Shown here piece after piece: positions 52,883-61,537 of a stretch of DNA of 64,000 bases. This stretch comes from Azospirillum sp. TSH100 (GTDB taxonomy: Bacteria > Pseudomonadota > Alphaproteobacteria > Azospirillales > Azospirillaceae). The notes under the pieces are model-generated. The model made no database searches and was not told where the DNA came from. It saw nothing but the letters and a program-made list of their open reading frames with translations. The stretch covers positions 82,501 through 146,500 of the forward strand of contig NZ_CP039635.1 in the NCBI RefSeq assembly GCF_004923295.1. The letters are read 5' to 3'. Made by a program: the position numbers and the translations under genes. The stretch's first letter is position 1. Each line of letters begins with the position of its first letter.

Positions 52883-54658
52883 ATGTGCGGACTGAGTGGT
52901 GAGATTCGTTTCAAATCCGGCGAGGCGGCGAGCACGGCCGCCGTCCAGGCCATGTGCGAAAAGCTCGCGCCGCGCGGGCCGGACGGCCATGGCCTGTTCG
53001 CCCACGGGCGCATCGCCTTCGGCCATCGCCGGCTGAAGATCATCGACCTCAGCGAGGCATCGCAGCAGCCGATGGTCGATTCCGCCCTGGGCCTCGCCAT
53101 CGTCTTCAACGGCTGCATCTACAACCACCGGGAGTTGCGCGAGGAGCTGGCCGGGCTCGGCTACAGCTTCTTCTCCGACGGCGACACCGAGGTGCTGATC
53201 AAGGCCTATCACGCCTGGGGGCCGGAGTTCGTCACGCACATGAACGGCATGTTCGCCTTCGCCATCCATGAGCGCGACAGCGGCCGGGTGGTGCTGGGCC
53301 GCGACCGGCTGGGCATCAAGCCGCTGTATCTGGCCGATATTCCGGGGGGCCTGCGCTTCGCCTCCTCCCTGCCGGCGCTGGTCGCCTCCGGTGGCATCGA
53401 CACCGACGTCGATCCGGTGGCGCTGCACCATTACATGAGCTTCCACGCCGTCGTCCCGGCGCCCCACACCATCCTGAAGGGCGTGCGGAAGCTGCCGCCC
53501 GCCACCGTTCTGGTGGTCGAGCCGGACGGTACGCGGCGTGAGCATACCTACTGGTCGCTGACCTTCGGTCCGCAGGCCGGCGACGAGGGGCGCGACTTCG
53601 CCGAGTGGCGCGAACTGGTGCTGGAGACGCTGACCCGCGCGGTGCGCCGCCGGCTGGTCGCGGATGTGCCGGTCGGCGTTCTGCTGTCGGGCGGGCTGGA
53701 CAGTTCGCTGATCACCGCGCTGCTGGCCGAGAACGGACAGAGCGGGCTGAAGACCTTCTCCATCGGCTTCGAGACGGTGGGTGACGAGCGCGGCGACGAG
53801 TTCCAGTATTCCGACATCGTCGCCAGGCATTTCGGCACCGACCACCACCGCATCTTCGTCGACAGCGCCCGCGCCCTGCCGGAGCTGACCGACTGCGTGC
53901 GTGCGATGTCGGAACCGATGGTCAGCCACGACAACATCGGCTTCTTCCTGCTGTCGCAGGAGGTGGCGAAGCAGGTGAAGGTGGTGCAGTCGGGCCAGGG
54001 CGCCGACGAGGTGTTCGGCGGCTATCACTGGTATCCGCCGCTGCTGGAGAGCCGCGACGCCGTCGGCGACTACGCCCGCGTCTTCTTCGACCGCGACCAT
54101 GCGGAGATGGCCGAGGCGCTCGATCCGAGATTCATCGGCGAGGACCATTCCCGCCGCTGGCTGGAGCAGCGCTTCGCCATGCCGGGCGCCGGGCGGCCGG
54201 TGGACAAGGCGCTGCGGCTCGACACCACGGTGATGCTGGTCGACGATCCGGTGAAGCGGGTCGACAACATGACCATGGCCGCCGGGCTGGAAGCGCGCGT
54301 GCCCTTCCTCGACCATGAGCTGGTGGAACTGGCCGCCCGCATCCCGGCGGAGATGAAGCTGCCGGACGGCGGCAAATATGTGCTGAAGGAAGCGGCGCGG
54401 CGGGTGGTGCCGGCGGCGGTGATCGACCGGCCGAAGGGCTATTTCCCGGTGCCGGCGCTGAAATACCTGCGCGGCCCCTTCCTGGAGCGGGTGCGCGACG
54501 TGCTGAACGCCCCGTCGGCGCGCCAGCGCGGGCTGTTCCGCCGCGACCATCTCGACCGGCTGCTGGCCGATCCGGAACGCCACATCACGCCGCTCAGGGG
54601 ATCGAAGCTGTGGCAGGTGGCCCTGCTGGAATTCTGGTTCCAGGAACAGGGCCTGTAA
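52883..54658 (+). CDS. N-acetylglutaminylglutamine amidotransferase (asparagine synthetase type)
   Basis: 591 residues. Class II glutamine amidotransferase with Cys2 as nucleophile after Met removal (MCGLSGEIRF), FNGCIYNHRELREEL and RDRLGIKPLYLAD; then a synthetase domain with pyrophosphate loop LLSGGLDSSLITALL. It closely follows the subfamily that forms the terminal amide of N-acetylglutaminylglutamine amide, a compatible solute; VVQSGQGADEVFGGYHWYPP is typical. The diagnostic evidence is context: NAGGN synthetase and M42 peptidase follow directly. First gene of the operon. Confidence 0.88.
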   Translation: MCGLSGEIRFKSGEAASTAAVQAMCEKLAPRGPDGHGLFAHGRIAFGHRRLKIIDLSEASQQPMVDSALGLAIVFNGCIYNHRELREELAGLGYSFFSDGDTEVLIKAYHAWGPEFVTHMNGMFAFAIHERDSGRVVLGRDRLGIKPLYLADIPGGLRFASSLPALVASGGIDTDVDPVALHHYMSFHAVVPAPHTILKGVRKLPPATVLVVEPDGTRREHTYWSLTFGPQAGDEGRDFAEWRELVLETLTRAVRRRLVADVPVGVLLSGGLDSSLITALLAENGQSGLKTFSIGFETVGDERGDEFQYSDIVARHFGTDHHRIFVDSARALPELTDCVRAMSEPMVSHDNIGFFLLSQEVAKQVKVVQSGQGADEVFGGYHWYPPLLESRDAVGDYARVFFDRDHAEMAEALDPRFIGEDHSRRWLEQRFAMPGAGRPVDKALRLDTTVMLVDDPVKRVDNMTMAAGLEARVPFLDHELVELAARIPAEMKLPDGGKYVLKEAARRVVPAAVIDRPKGYFPVPALKYLRGPFLERVRDVLNAPSARQRGLFRRDHLDRLLADPERHITPLRGSKLWQVALLEFWFQEQGL

Positions 54659-54782
54659 GCAGGCCACTCAAAACGACCGATGCTCCGCCGGCACATCCGG
54701 ATGCGCGACCGATCCGCGTTCCCGGATGTTGCCAATGCGTGGAGCCGCATCCGACGAGCAGGCCGACCATCAGGGGGATCCC

Positions 54783-56543
54783 ATGAGCTACGCCCGCGTG
54801 AAACCGCACCGGCTGGAACGCGCCGCCAGCGCCACCCTGCGCCACACCCGCCGCTACACCGGCCGGCCGCCGGCGGGGGAGACCGGGGCCGACGCGCCGC
54901 GCGCCGACGTGGTTGTGGATTGCGGCTGGGGACGGCTGATCTTCGCCCACACCTTCGACGATCTCGACCGCATGATCGAGACGCTGCGGCAGGAGGCGCC
55001 GGGCACCCGCGACATCGTCTTCTATCTGCAGGACCCGCATGTCGCCCTGTCGCGGGCGCCGCAGGAGCTGTTCCTCGACCCCTCCCACACCTTCCGCCTG
55101 TGGCTGACCGACTACCGGCCGTCGCGGCGCCGGCCCAAGGGCTACAGCGTCCGCCGGCTGCGCACGCGCGAGGATGCCGAGGGGGTGCAGCGCATCTATG
55201 CCCGGCGGCGGATGGTGCCGGTCTCCGCCTCCTTCCTGGTGGCCTCGCGCAACAGCCGGGTGCTGACCCATTTCGTCGCCTGCGACGATGCCACCGGCGA
55301 GATCATCGGCTCGGTCACGGCGGTGGACCATGCCCATGCCTATGGCGATCCGGAGAATGGCAGCTCGCTCTGGTGCCTGGCGGTCGATCCGCAGGCCTCG
55401 TTTCCGGGGATCGGCGAGACGCTGGTCCGCACCGTGGCGGAGCATGTGCAGGCGCGCGGCCGCGCCTTCCTCGATTTGTCGGTCCTGCACGACAACGAGA
55501 ACGCCATCGCGCTCTATGAGAAGCTGAATTTCCGCCGGATCCCGGCCTTCGCCCTGAAGACCAGGAACCCGATCAACGAGCGGCTGTTCACCGGCCCGCA
55601 GCCGGGCGAGCAGTTGAACCCCTATGCCACCATCATCGTCAACGAGGCGCGGCGGCGCGGCATCGGCGTCGATGTGCTTGATGCCGAGGCCGGCTATTTC
55701 GCCCTGACCTGGGGCGGGCGCAGCGTGGTCTGCCGCGAATCCCTCAGCGAGCTGACCAGCGCCGTCGCCATGAGCCGCTGCGACGACAAGGCGGTGACGC
55801 GGCGCGTTCTGGAGCGGGCCAGCCTGAAGGTCCCGGCCCAGATGATTGCCGGCGAGGCGGAGGAGAATGCGGCGTTCCTGGCGACCCATGGCCGCATCGT
55901 GGTCAAGCCGGCGCGCGGCGAGCAGGGGCGCGGCATCACGGTGGACGTGCGCGACGCCGGGACGATGGAGCGCGCCGTCGCATCGGCCCGCCAACATTGC
56001 GACACGGTGCTGCTGGAGCAGTTTTATGAGGGGCAGGATCTGCGGATCATCGTCATCGACAAGAAGGTGGTGGCCGCCGCGGTGCGCCGCCCGGCCGAGG
56101 TGACCGGCGACGGCAGCCACAGCGTGCGCGAACTGATCGAGGCGCAGAGCCGCCGCCGCGCCGCCGCCACCGGCGGGGAAAGCCATATTCCGCTGGACGC
56201 GGAGACCGACCGCTGCCTCGCCGCCGCCGGGAAGAGTTTGGACGACGTGCTGGCGGCGGGCGAGGTGCTGCCGGTGCGCAAGACGGCGAACCTGCACACC
56301 GGCGGGACGATCCACGATGTGACCGACAGCCTGCACCCGGAACTGGTGGAGGTGGCGACGGTGGCCGCCCGGGCGCTGGACATCCCGGTGGTGGGCTTCG
56401 ACCTGCTGGTGGAGTCGCCCGACCGGCCCGGCCATGTCTTCATCGAGGCGAACGAGCGGCCGGGCCTTGCCAACCACGAACCGCAGCCGACGGCGGAACG
56501 TTTCGTCGATCTGCTGTTTCCGCAGACGCGGGGGGTGCTTTAG
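54783..56543 (+). CDS. N-acetylglutaminylglutamine synthetase (GNAT plus ATP-grasp)
   Basis: 586 residues. The N-terminal portion (about 120-285) is a GNAT acetyltransferase (YSVRRLRTREDAEGVQRIYA; SLWCLAVDPQASFPGIGETL; LDLSVLHDNENAIALYEKLN), which supplies the N-acetyl group; the second half is ATP-grasp (VVKPARGEQGRGITVDVRDA; VLLEQFYEGQDLRIIVIDKK; GFDLLVESPDRPGHVFIEAN), which joins the two glutamines. This pairing is the hallmark of NAGGN synthetases. The start at 54783 follows AGGGGG; an earlier ATG at 54726 has no comparable site. Product made under osmotic stress. Confidence 0.88.
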   Translation: MSYARVKPHRLERAASATLRHTRRYTGRPPAGETGADAPRADVVVDCGWGRLIFAHTFDDLDRMIETLRQEAPGTRDIVFYLQDPHVALSRAPQELFLDPSHTFRLWLTDYRPSRRRPKGYSVRRLRTREDAEGVQRIYARRRMVPVSASFLVASRNSRVLTHFVACDDATGEIIGSVTAVDHAHAYGDPENGSSLWCLAVDPQASFPGIGETLVRTVAEHVQARGRAFLDLSVLHDNENAIALYEKLNFRRIPAFALKTRNPINERLFTGPQPGEQLNPYATIIVNEARRRGIGVDVLDAEAGYFALTWGGRSVVCRESLSELTSAVAMSRCDDKAVTRRVLERASLKVPAQMIAGEAEENAAFLATHGRIVVKPARGEQGRGITVDVRDAGTMERAVASARQHCDTVLLEQFYEGQDLRIIVIDKKVVAAAVRRPAEVTGDGSHSVRELIEAQSRRRAAATGGESHIPLDAETDRCLAAAGKSLDDVLAAGEVLPVRKTANLHTGGTIHDVTDSLHPELVEVATVAARALDIPVVGFDLLVESPDRPGHVFIEANERPGLANHEPQPTAERFVDLLFPQTRGVL

Positions 56544-56550
56544 CGAATTC

Positions 56551-56667
56551 GCCCTCTCTCCCCCGCTCTCGCGCAAACTCTGTTTGCGCTGACGCGACAG
56601 GCGGACCCTTGGTCCGCCGAAAGCGGGGAGAGGGAGGGGCCCCACGAAGTGGGGAGGGTGAGGGGGA
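56551..56667. repeat. Palindromic intergenic repeat, copy D (extended, inverted)
   Basis: Long form inside the NAGGN operon: arms of CCCTCTCTCCCCCGCT and AGCGGGGAGAGGG type enclose hairpins (GCGCAAA/TTTGCGC; GGCGGACC/GGTCCGCC), followed by GGTGAGGGGG. Together with copy E it fills the gap between the synthetase and peptidase genes. Confidence 0.75.
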
Positions 56668-56700
56668 TGCACCGCGTGTGCTTCACAAGAATCCACGCCA

Positions 56701-56743
56701 CGCGTCCCCCTCACCCTAACCCTCTCCCCGGGGGGGAGAGGGG
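56701..56743. repeat. Palindromic intergenic repeat, copy E
   Basis: CGCGTCCCCCTCACCCTAAC followed by the same 21-bp palindrome as copy A (56721-56741). Oriented opposite to copy D, forming a large imperfect inverted pair between the synthetase and peptidase genes. Confidence 0.8.
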
Positions 56744-56789
56744 ATCCTCAGCAAGGCGGGAGAAGTTTCAGCAGGAGGAAGATCCAACC

Positions 56790-57848
56790 ATGGCCGTGCC
56801 GCTGCCCATCGACATGGGCTATGTCACCGACATCCTCTACCGGCTGCTGACCACGCCCAGCCCGACCGGATACACCACGGACGTGGTGCGGCTGTGCTGT
56901 GCCGAGCTGGAGCGGATGGGAATCCCCTATGAACTGACGCGGCGCGGCGCCATCCGCGCCGACCTCAAGGGGGTGCGCTCCACTCCCGACCGGGCGCTGG
57001 TCGCCCATGTCGACACGCTGGGCGCCCAGGTGAAGATGTTGAAGGACAATGGCCGGATGGAACTGGTGCCCATCGGCCACTGGTCGTCCCGCTTCGCCGA
57101 AGGGGGGCGCTGCACCGTGCTGACCGACCGCGGCCCCTGGCGCGGCACCATCCTGCCGCTGAAGGCGTCGGGCCACACCTTCAACAAGGAGGTCGACAGT
57201 CAGCCGGTCACGTGGCAGCAGGTGGAGCTGCGCGTCGACGCCCCGGTCGCCAACCGGCGGGATCTTGAGGAGCGCGGTTTCAACATCGGCGACATCGTCG
57301 CCATCGATCCGCAGCCGGAATTCCTGGAGAACGGCTACATCGTCTCGCGCCATCTCGACGACAAGGCGGGGGTGGCGGTGATGCTGGGCGCGGCGAAGGC
57401 TGTGGTCGATGCCGGGGCGGCCCTGCCGGTGGACTGCCACCTGCTGTTCACGATCTCCGAAGAGGTCGGATCCGGCGCGTCATCCATCCTGCACCAGGAC
57501 GTGGCGGAGATGGTGACCATCGACAACGGCACCACCGCCCCCGGCCAGAACAGCAGCGAATATGGCGTCACCATCGCCATGGCCGACAGCACCGGTCCCT
57601 TCGACTTGGCGCTGACCCATTCGCTGATCGCGCTGTGCCAGGCGCAGAACATCCCACACCAGCGTGACGTCTTCCGTTATTACCGCTGCGACAGCGCCTC
57701 GGCCATCGAGGCCGGCAACGACATCCGCACGGCGCTGGTCTGCTTCGGCATCGACGCCTCGCACGGCTACGAGCGCATCCACGCCGACGCGCTGGAGAGT
57801 CTTGTGCGGCTGCTCGTGCTGTACCTGCAGAGCCCGCCGCGGGATTGA
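56790..57848 (+). CDS. M42-family metallopeptidase of the NAGGN system
   Basis: 352 residues, normal for M42/M20-like zinc aminopeptidases. Metal- and catalysis-related residues: H in DRALVAHVDTLG, D in SRHLDDKAGVAVML, EE in FTISEEVGSGASS, D in VTIDNGT and H in GIDASHGYERIH. In NAGGN clusters this protein is conserved but its exact substrate is not known; cleavage or turnover of the dipeptide is plausible. The start at 56790 has a strong site AGGAGGAAG. It may be transcribed from the synthetase promoter through repeats D and E. Confidence 0.85.
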   Translation: MAVPLPIDMGYVTDILYRLLTTPSPTGYTTDVVRLCCAELERMGIPYELTRRGAIRADLKGVRSTPDRALVAHVDTLGAQVKMLKDNGRMELVPIGHWSSRFAEGGRCTVLTDRGPWRGTILPLKASGHTFNKEVDSQPVTWQQVELRVDAPVANRRDLEERGFNIGDIVAIDPQPEFLENGYIVSRHLDDKAGVAVMLGAAKAVVDAGAALPVDCHLLFTISEEVGSGASSILHQDVAEMVTIDNGTTAPGQNSSEYGVTIAMADSTGPFDLALTHSLIALCQAQNIPHQRDVFRYYRCDSASAIEAGNDIRTALVCFGIDASHGYERIHADALESLVRLLVLYLQSPPRD

Positions 57849-57861
57849 GGGGAACGACCTT

Positions 57862-59550
57862 TCAGCAGCCCGCCCCGTCCCGCCGCACCTCCTCGAGCAC
57901 GCGGCGCAGCTCGCCGGGGTGCAGCGGCTTGTGCAGGAAGGCACAGCCGCGGCGCTGGCCTTCCAACAGGGATTCTGGCGCGGTCTCGCCGGTCAGCACC
58001 ACCGCCGGAATGTCGGCCTTGAACAGCTTGCGCACGCGGTCGATGACGTCGAAGCCGGACACCTTCCCCGGCAGGCGCAGGTCGGTCAGAATGGCGTCGG
58101 GCGGTCCCTCCAGCCCATCGACAGCAGCGAACACCTCGCGCATGTTGGAGGCCGAGACGAAGGCGCAGCCCCAGCTTTCCAGGGTCAGCAGCAGACCGGA
58201 CAGCACCATGCTGTCGTCGTCCACCACAAGGATGCGCATGCCGTCCAGCGGCACCCCTTCGGTGCCATGTTCGGACGCCGACGCCGCGGCGGGCGCATCG
58301 GCCGGCACGTCCTCCCCCTCCAGGCGGTCGACGGTGACGGCGAAGACGGAGCCACGGCCCGAGCGCGACTGAACGTCGACCGGGGCGTGCAGCAGGACCG
58401 ACAGGCGCCGCACGATGGCAAGCCCGAGGCCGAGCCCGCGCGTGGGGTCGCGGGCGGGATTGGTCAGCTGGTGGAACTCGTCGAAGATGACGTCCAGCTT
58501 GTCCTGGGGAACGCCGAAGCCGGTGTCCCACACCTCGATGCGCCATTGACCGTCGCGCTTGCGCAAGCCGAGCAGGATGCCGCCGCGCTGGGTGTAGCGG
58601 ATGGCGTTGGCCAGCAGGTTGCGGATGATGCGGCCTAGCAGGACGGGGTCGCTGCGGGTGACCGCCCGGCAGGGCAGATGGACGCGCAGGCGCAGGCCCT
58701 TCTCTTCCGCCTGCGGGCGGAATTCCTCGGCCAGCGATTGCAGCAGCGAGTCGAGCGACACCGCCTGCATGTCGGCCTCCACCGTGCCGGCATCCAGGGT
58801 GGAAATATCCAGCAGGGCGTTCAGCAACTGCTCGCCCGCCGTCATCGCATTCGCCAGCATGCCGGCGGTGCGGGTGGCCCGCGCGTTGCCCTCCACCTGG
58901 GTGGTCAGCGCGTCGAGGAACAGGCGCATCGCCTGGAAGGGCTGGCGCAGGTCGTGGCTGGCCGAGGCCAGGAAACGCGACCGCGCCGCGGTGGTGCGCG
59001 CCACCTCCGCCCGCATGGTCTCCGCCAGTTGCGCAATCGCACCATCCAGTGTCGCGGTGGCCAGCACCCCGACAACGCGGCCGTCGACCAGCAGCGGCGC
59101 AGCACGCAGGCTCAGCGGCGGGTCGGCCGGCAGAGTGAGCAGAATGCTGTCGGGGGGCGTGGCCGGGCTCTGCGCGCCGCCATCACGGTAGAGCGGCCCC
59201 AATGCCTCGGCCACCGCGGTCCAGACGCCAGGCAGCAGGGTCGGACCGCTCTCGTCACGCGTGGCGGCGCGCGGGCGGTTCAACAGGGTGGCCAGGGACT
59301 CGTTGCAGCGGACGGCCGCCATTTCCGGCCCGCCGACCACCAGCATGGTCGGCACTGTTCCAGCGGCACAGACACGCCGCGCGTTCTCAAGGCACTCGCG
59401 ATAGCGCAGATCGGTCGGGGACATGGGGGTGGCCGAAGATCGGTGCATCGCGTCTGAATCTCTTGCGTCGGTGTCTCTGGAGATCGGGGGCTCACGGACG
59501 GGCTGGAGGCTGATCGCCATTGGAATCGGCACCGGCACCGGTCGGTCCAT
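57862..59550 (-). CDS. Hybrid histidine kinase with C-terminal receiver
   Basis: 562 residues. N-terminal PAS-like region (about 55-170: TVPTMLVVGGPEMAAVRCNE; LRAAPLLVDGRVVGVLATAT); HisKA with phosphoacceptor in RFLASASHDLRQPFQAMRLF; ATPase domain (LLGRIIRNLLANAIRYTQRG, DTGFGVPQDKL, GLGLGLAIVRRL); then a receiver with phosphoacceptor D in DAILTDLRLPG and K in FLHKPLHPG. No transmembrane helices: cytosolic. Last gene of the chemosensory cluster on the minus strand, 77 bp after the double-receiver gene. It may exchange phosphate with CheA or the double-receiver protein. The start could also be the internal ATG at 59520. Confidence 0.85.
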   Translation of the reverse strand: MDRPVPVPIPMAISLQPVREPPISRDTDARDSDAMHRSSATPMSPTDLRYRECLENARRVCAAGTVPTMLVVGGPEMAAVRCNESLATLLNRPRAATRDESGPTLLPGVWTAVAEALGPLYRDGGAQSPATPPDSILLTLPADPPLSLRAAPLLVDGRVVGVLATATLDGAIAQLAETMRAEVARTTAARSRFLASASHDLRQPFQAMRLFLDALTTQVEGNARATRTAGMLANAMTAGEQLLNALLDISTLDAGTVEADMQAVSLDSLLQSLAEEFRPQAEEKGLRLRVHLPCRAVTRSDPVLLGRIIRNLLANAIRYTQRGGILLGLRKRDGQWRIEVWDTGFGVPQDKLDVIFDEFHQLTNPARDPTRGLGLGLAIVRRLSVLLHAPVDVQSRSGRGSVFAVTVDRLEGEDVPADAPAAASASEHGTEGVPLDGMRILVVDDDSMVLSGLLLTLESWGCAFVSASNMREVFAAVDGLEGPPDAILTDLRLPGKVSGFDVIDRVRKLFKADIPAVVLTGETAPESLLEGQRRGCAFLHKPLHPGELRRVLEEVRRDGAGC

Positions 59551-59627
59551 CGGACAGTTTCAAAAAGCCCGCAGAGAATAAACGGACAAGACGGCTTCCG
59601 AAATCACACGATGGCTCTACTCCCCTC

Positions 59628-60395
59628 CTATGCGGAAGGTGCAGGACGCGGCGAGCGGATCAGATGATCCTCCACGAAGTATTTACGGCGCAGAAGCGCC
59701 ATCAATCTGATCTTGAGGACATCCATCGTCTGCCCCTTTCCGACGAAGTCGTCAGCACCCGCTGTCAGGCTTATCATCAGCTGCTCCTCGTCATCCTGAC
59801 TGGTCAGGATGACGATTTGGAAAAACAGGCCGCGCTGGCGGCGGAACCGGTCGAACCGCTCGCAAAGCTGGGTGCCGCTGGTCCCCGGCATCACAAGGTC
59901 GAGGATGACGCAGTCCAATCCATCACCAGCCAGCGCCGCCACCGCCTCGTCGGCGTTGCGGGCGGCTATGACGGTGCAGCCCTCCTGCTCAAGTTCGGCA
60001 CGCAGGAACTCGCGGTAGGTCGCGCTGTCATCGACGATCAGTATGCGGGCACGACTGAAGATCTCCGGCGCCGTCGGCGGGGCGCTGCGCCGCTCCATCA
60101 GCCCGCAGGCGGATTCGACCACCGCTTTGGGATCGGATGGGTCGCTCTCCCCCTTGCCACGGCCAAGCACGATGACGGCGGCGTCGGTGCGGGCGCGCAG
60201 TTCGGCCAAGCCGGTGGGGCCGGCAAGCTCCCCCTCGACGATCAGCAGATCCTGCGGAGTTCCGGCGATCTCCGCCAAAGCGGGCTCGACGCCGTCGACG
60301 CAGATGGTCTCCACGCCGCGTTCCTCCAGCAGCAGCTTCAGCAGAAGCCCCTGCGTCTGGGAACCCATGACAACCAGAGTGCGGAGTCCGTTCAT
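59628..60395 (-). CDS. Double-receiver response regulator, first receiver degenerate
   Basis: 255 residues. The second receiver (about 115-245) is canonical: ARILIVDDSATYREFLRAEL, phosphoacceptor D in CVILDLVMPGTSG, VILTSQDDEEQ and the lysine of GADDFVGKG. The first (about 4-85) keeps the fold but has lost the acids: LVVMGSQTQG in place of VDD, and DLLIVEGELAG with E at the phosphoacceptor position, so it is a pseudo-receiver. There is no output domain. The gene overlaps cheB by 4 bp (60392-60395). Likely a phosphate acceptor or sink for CheA in this pathway. Confidence 0.83.
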   Translation of the reverse strand: MNGLRTLVVMGSQTQGLLLKLLLEERGVETICVDGVEPALAEIAGTPQDLLIVEGELAGPTGLAELRARTDAAVIVLGRGKGESDPSDPKAVVESACGLMERRSAPPTAPEIFSRARILIVDDSATYREFLRAELEQEGCTVIAARNADEAVAALAGDGLDCVILDLVMPGTSGTQLCERFDRFRRQRGLFFQIVILTSQDDEEQLMISLTAGADDFVGKGQTMDVLKIRLMALLRRKYFVEDHLIRSPRPAPSA

Positions 60396-61537
60396 GACGC
60401 CATCTTATCGTCGGAGGTCAGTTGCAGCAGCCGTCCGGCCACCCGGTCGAGCGGCAGTTCCTCCACCGCACCGCCCAGCCGCACCGCGGTGCCGGGCATG
60501 CTGTGGATAACCGCCGTGGAGGCGTGCTCCGCTATGGTGTAGGCACCGGCCCTGTGCATGTCGGCCAGCCCCCTGGCGCCATCCTCTCCCATGCCGGTCA
60601 GCAGCACGCCGATGCCGGATGCGCCGTAGGCGCGCGCCATCGACTGGAACAGCACCTCGCCCGACGGGCGCTGGCCGCACACCATCGGGTCCGCCGACAG
60701 GCGTATCGTGGCGCCGTCCACCAGCAGGTGCCGGTCGCCCGGCGCAACATAGACCGTGCCCGGTCGCGGCGTCAGCCCAGCCTCCCCCAATTGCACAGGC
60801 AGAGGGGAGACGGTGCCGAGCCAGCTGGCGAAACCGGCCATGAAAGGCGCGCCCATATGCTGGACCACGAAGACCGGCAGCGGGAAGTCGGCCGGCATGT
60901 CCTTCAGGATCTTCGCCAGCGCCGCCGGGCCGCCGGTGGAGGCGACGAGGCCCACCCCGCGGAAGCGCCGCCCCCGCCCGTCGGCCGCCACCGCCGCCGT
61001 CGGCAACCGGCTGTCCTGAGACGGCGCATCCGCCGAAACTCCTGCGGAAACACTGGAGGCAGGGCGTGAGCCGCGGGCAGCGATGCGGTGGCGGATCACC
61101 TTCACCTGGCTCATGATGACAAGCTGGGTGCAGAGATGGTGCGCGACCGTCTGGTAGTCGGCACGAGCCATGCTCCCGGGCTTCTCCACCACCGCCAGCG
61201 CACCGGCCTGCAGCGCCCGCATCGGGATGTCGAGGTCGCGCACGTCCGACGCCACCACCACGATCGGCAACGGGTTCTGCCGCATGATGCGGCTGGTCAC
61301 CTCGAAGCCGTCGATGCCCGGCAGCCGGATGTCGAGCGACACCACATCGGGGGCGGTGCGGTCGATCATGCGCAACGCCTGCTCGCCGCTGGAGGCGATG
61401 CCCGCCACCTCCAACCGCGGGTCGGCGCTGATGACGTGGCTCAGGAGTTGCTGGATTACGGGGCTGTCCTCGACCACCAGCACGCGGATGCGCCTGGAAC
61501 CGGTGGTGGGGGTGCCGCTGTTGCCCGTCGCGCTCAC
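60392..61537 (-). CDS. cheB: Chemosensory protein-glutamate methylesterase CheB
   Basis: 381 residues. Receiver (VLVVEDSPVIQQLLSHVISA; SLDIRLPGIDGFEVTSRIMR) then a methylesterase with the catalytic triad Ser in LVASTGGPAALAKILKDMP, His in VFVVQHMGAPFMAGFA and Asp in LLTGMGEDGARGLADMHR. Removes methyl groups from receptor glutamates, tuning the signalling state. Overlaps cheA by 4 bp on one side and the double-receiver gene by 4 bp on the other. No cheR is visible within the window; it may lie upstream of the MCP. Confidence 0.92.
   Translation of the reverse strand: MSATGNSGTPTTGSRRIRVLVVEDSPVIQQLLSHVISADPRLEVAGIASSGEQALRMIDRTAPDVVSLDIRLPGIDGFEVTSRIMRQNPLPIVVVASDVRDLDIPMRALQAGALAVVEKPGSMARADYQTVAHHLCTQLVIMSQVKVIRHRIAARGSRPASSVSAGVSADAPSQDSRLPTAAVAADGRGRRFRGVGLVASTGGPAALAKILKDMPADFPLPVFVVQHMGAPFMAGFASWLGTVSPLPVQLGEAGLTPRPGTVYVAPGDRHLLVDGATIRLSADPMVCGQRPSGEVLFQSMARAYGASGIGVLLTGMGEDGARGLADMHRAGAYTIAEHASTAVIHSMPGTAVRLGGAVEELPLDRVAGRLLQLTSDDKMAS

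Noticed and set aside
51113..54667. Very long minus-strand open frame (over 1,180 codons) opposite the MscS and amidotransferase genes
   Set aside because: Composition is arginine-, glutamine- and histidine-rich with no family motif; both genes on the plus strand are clear. This is a high-GC antisense shadow.
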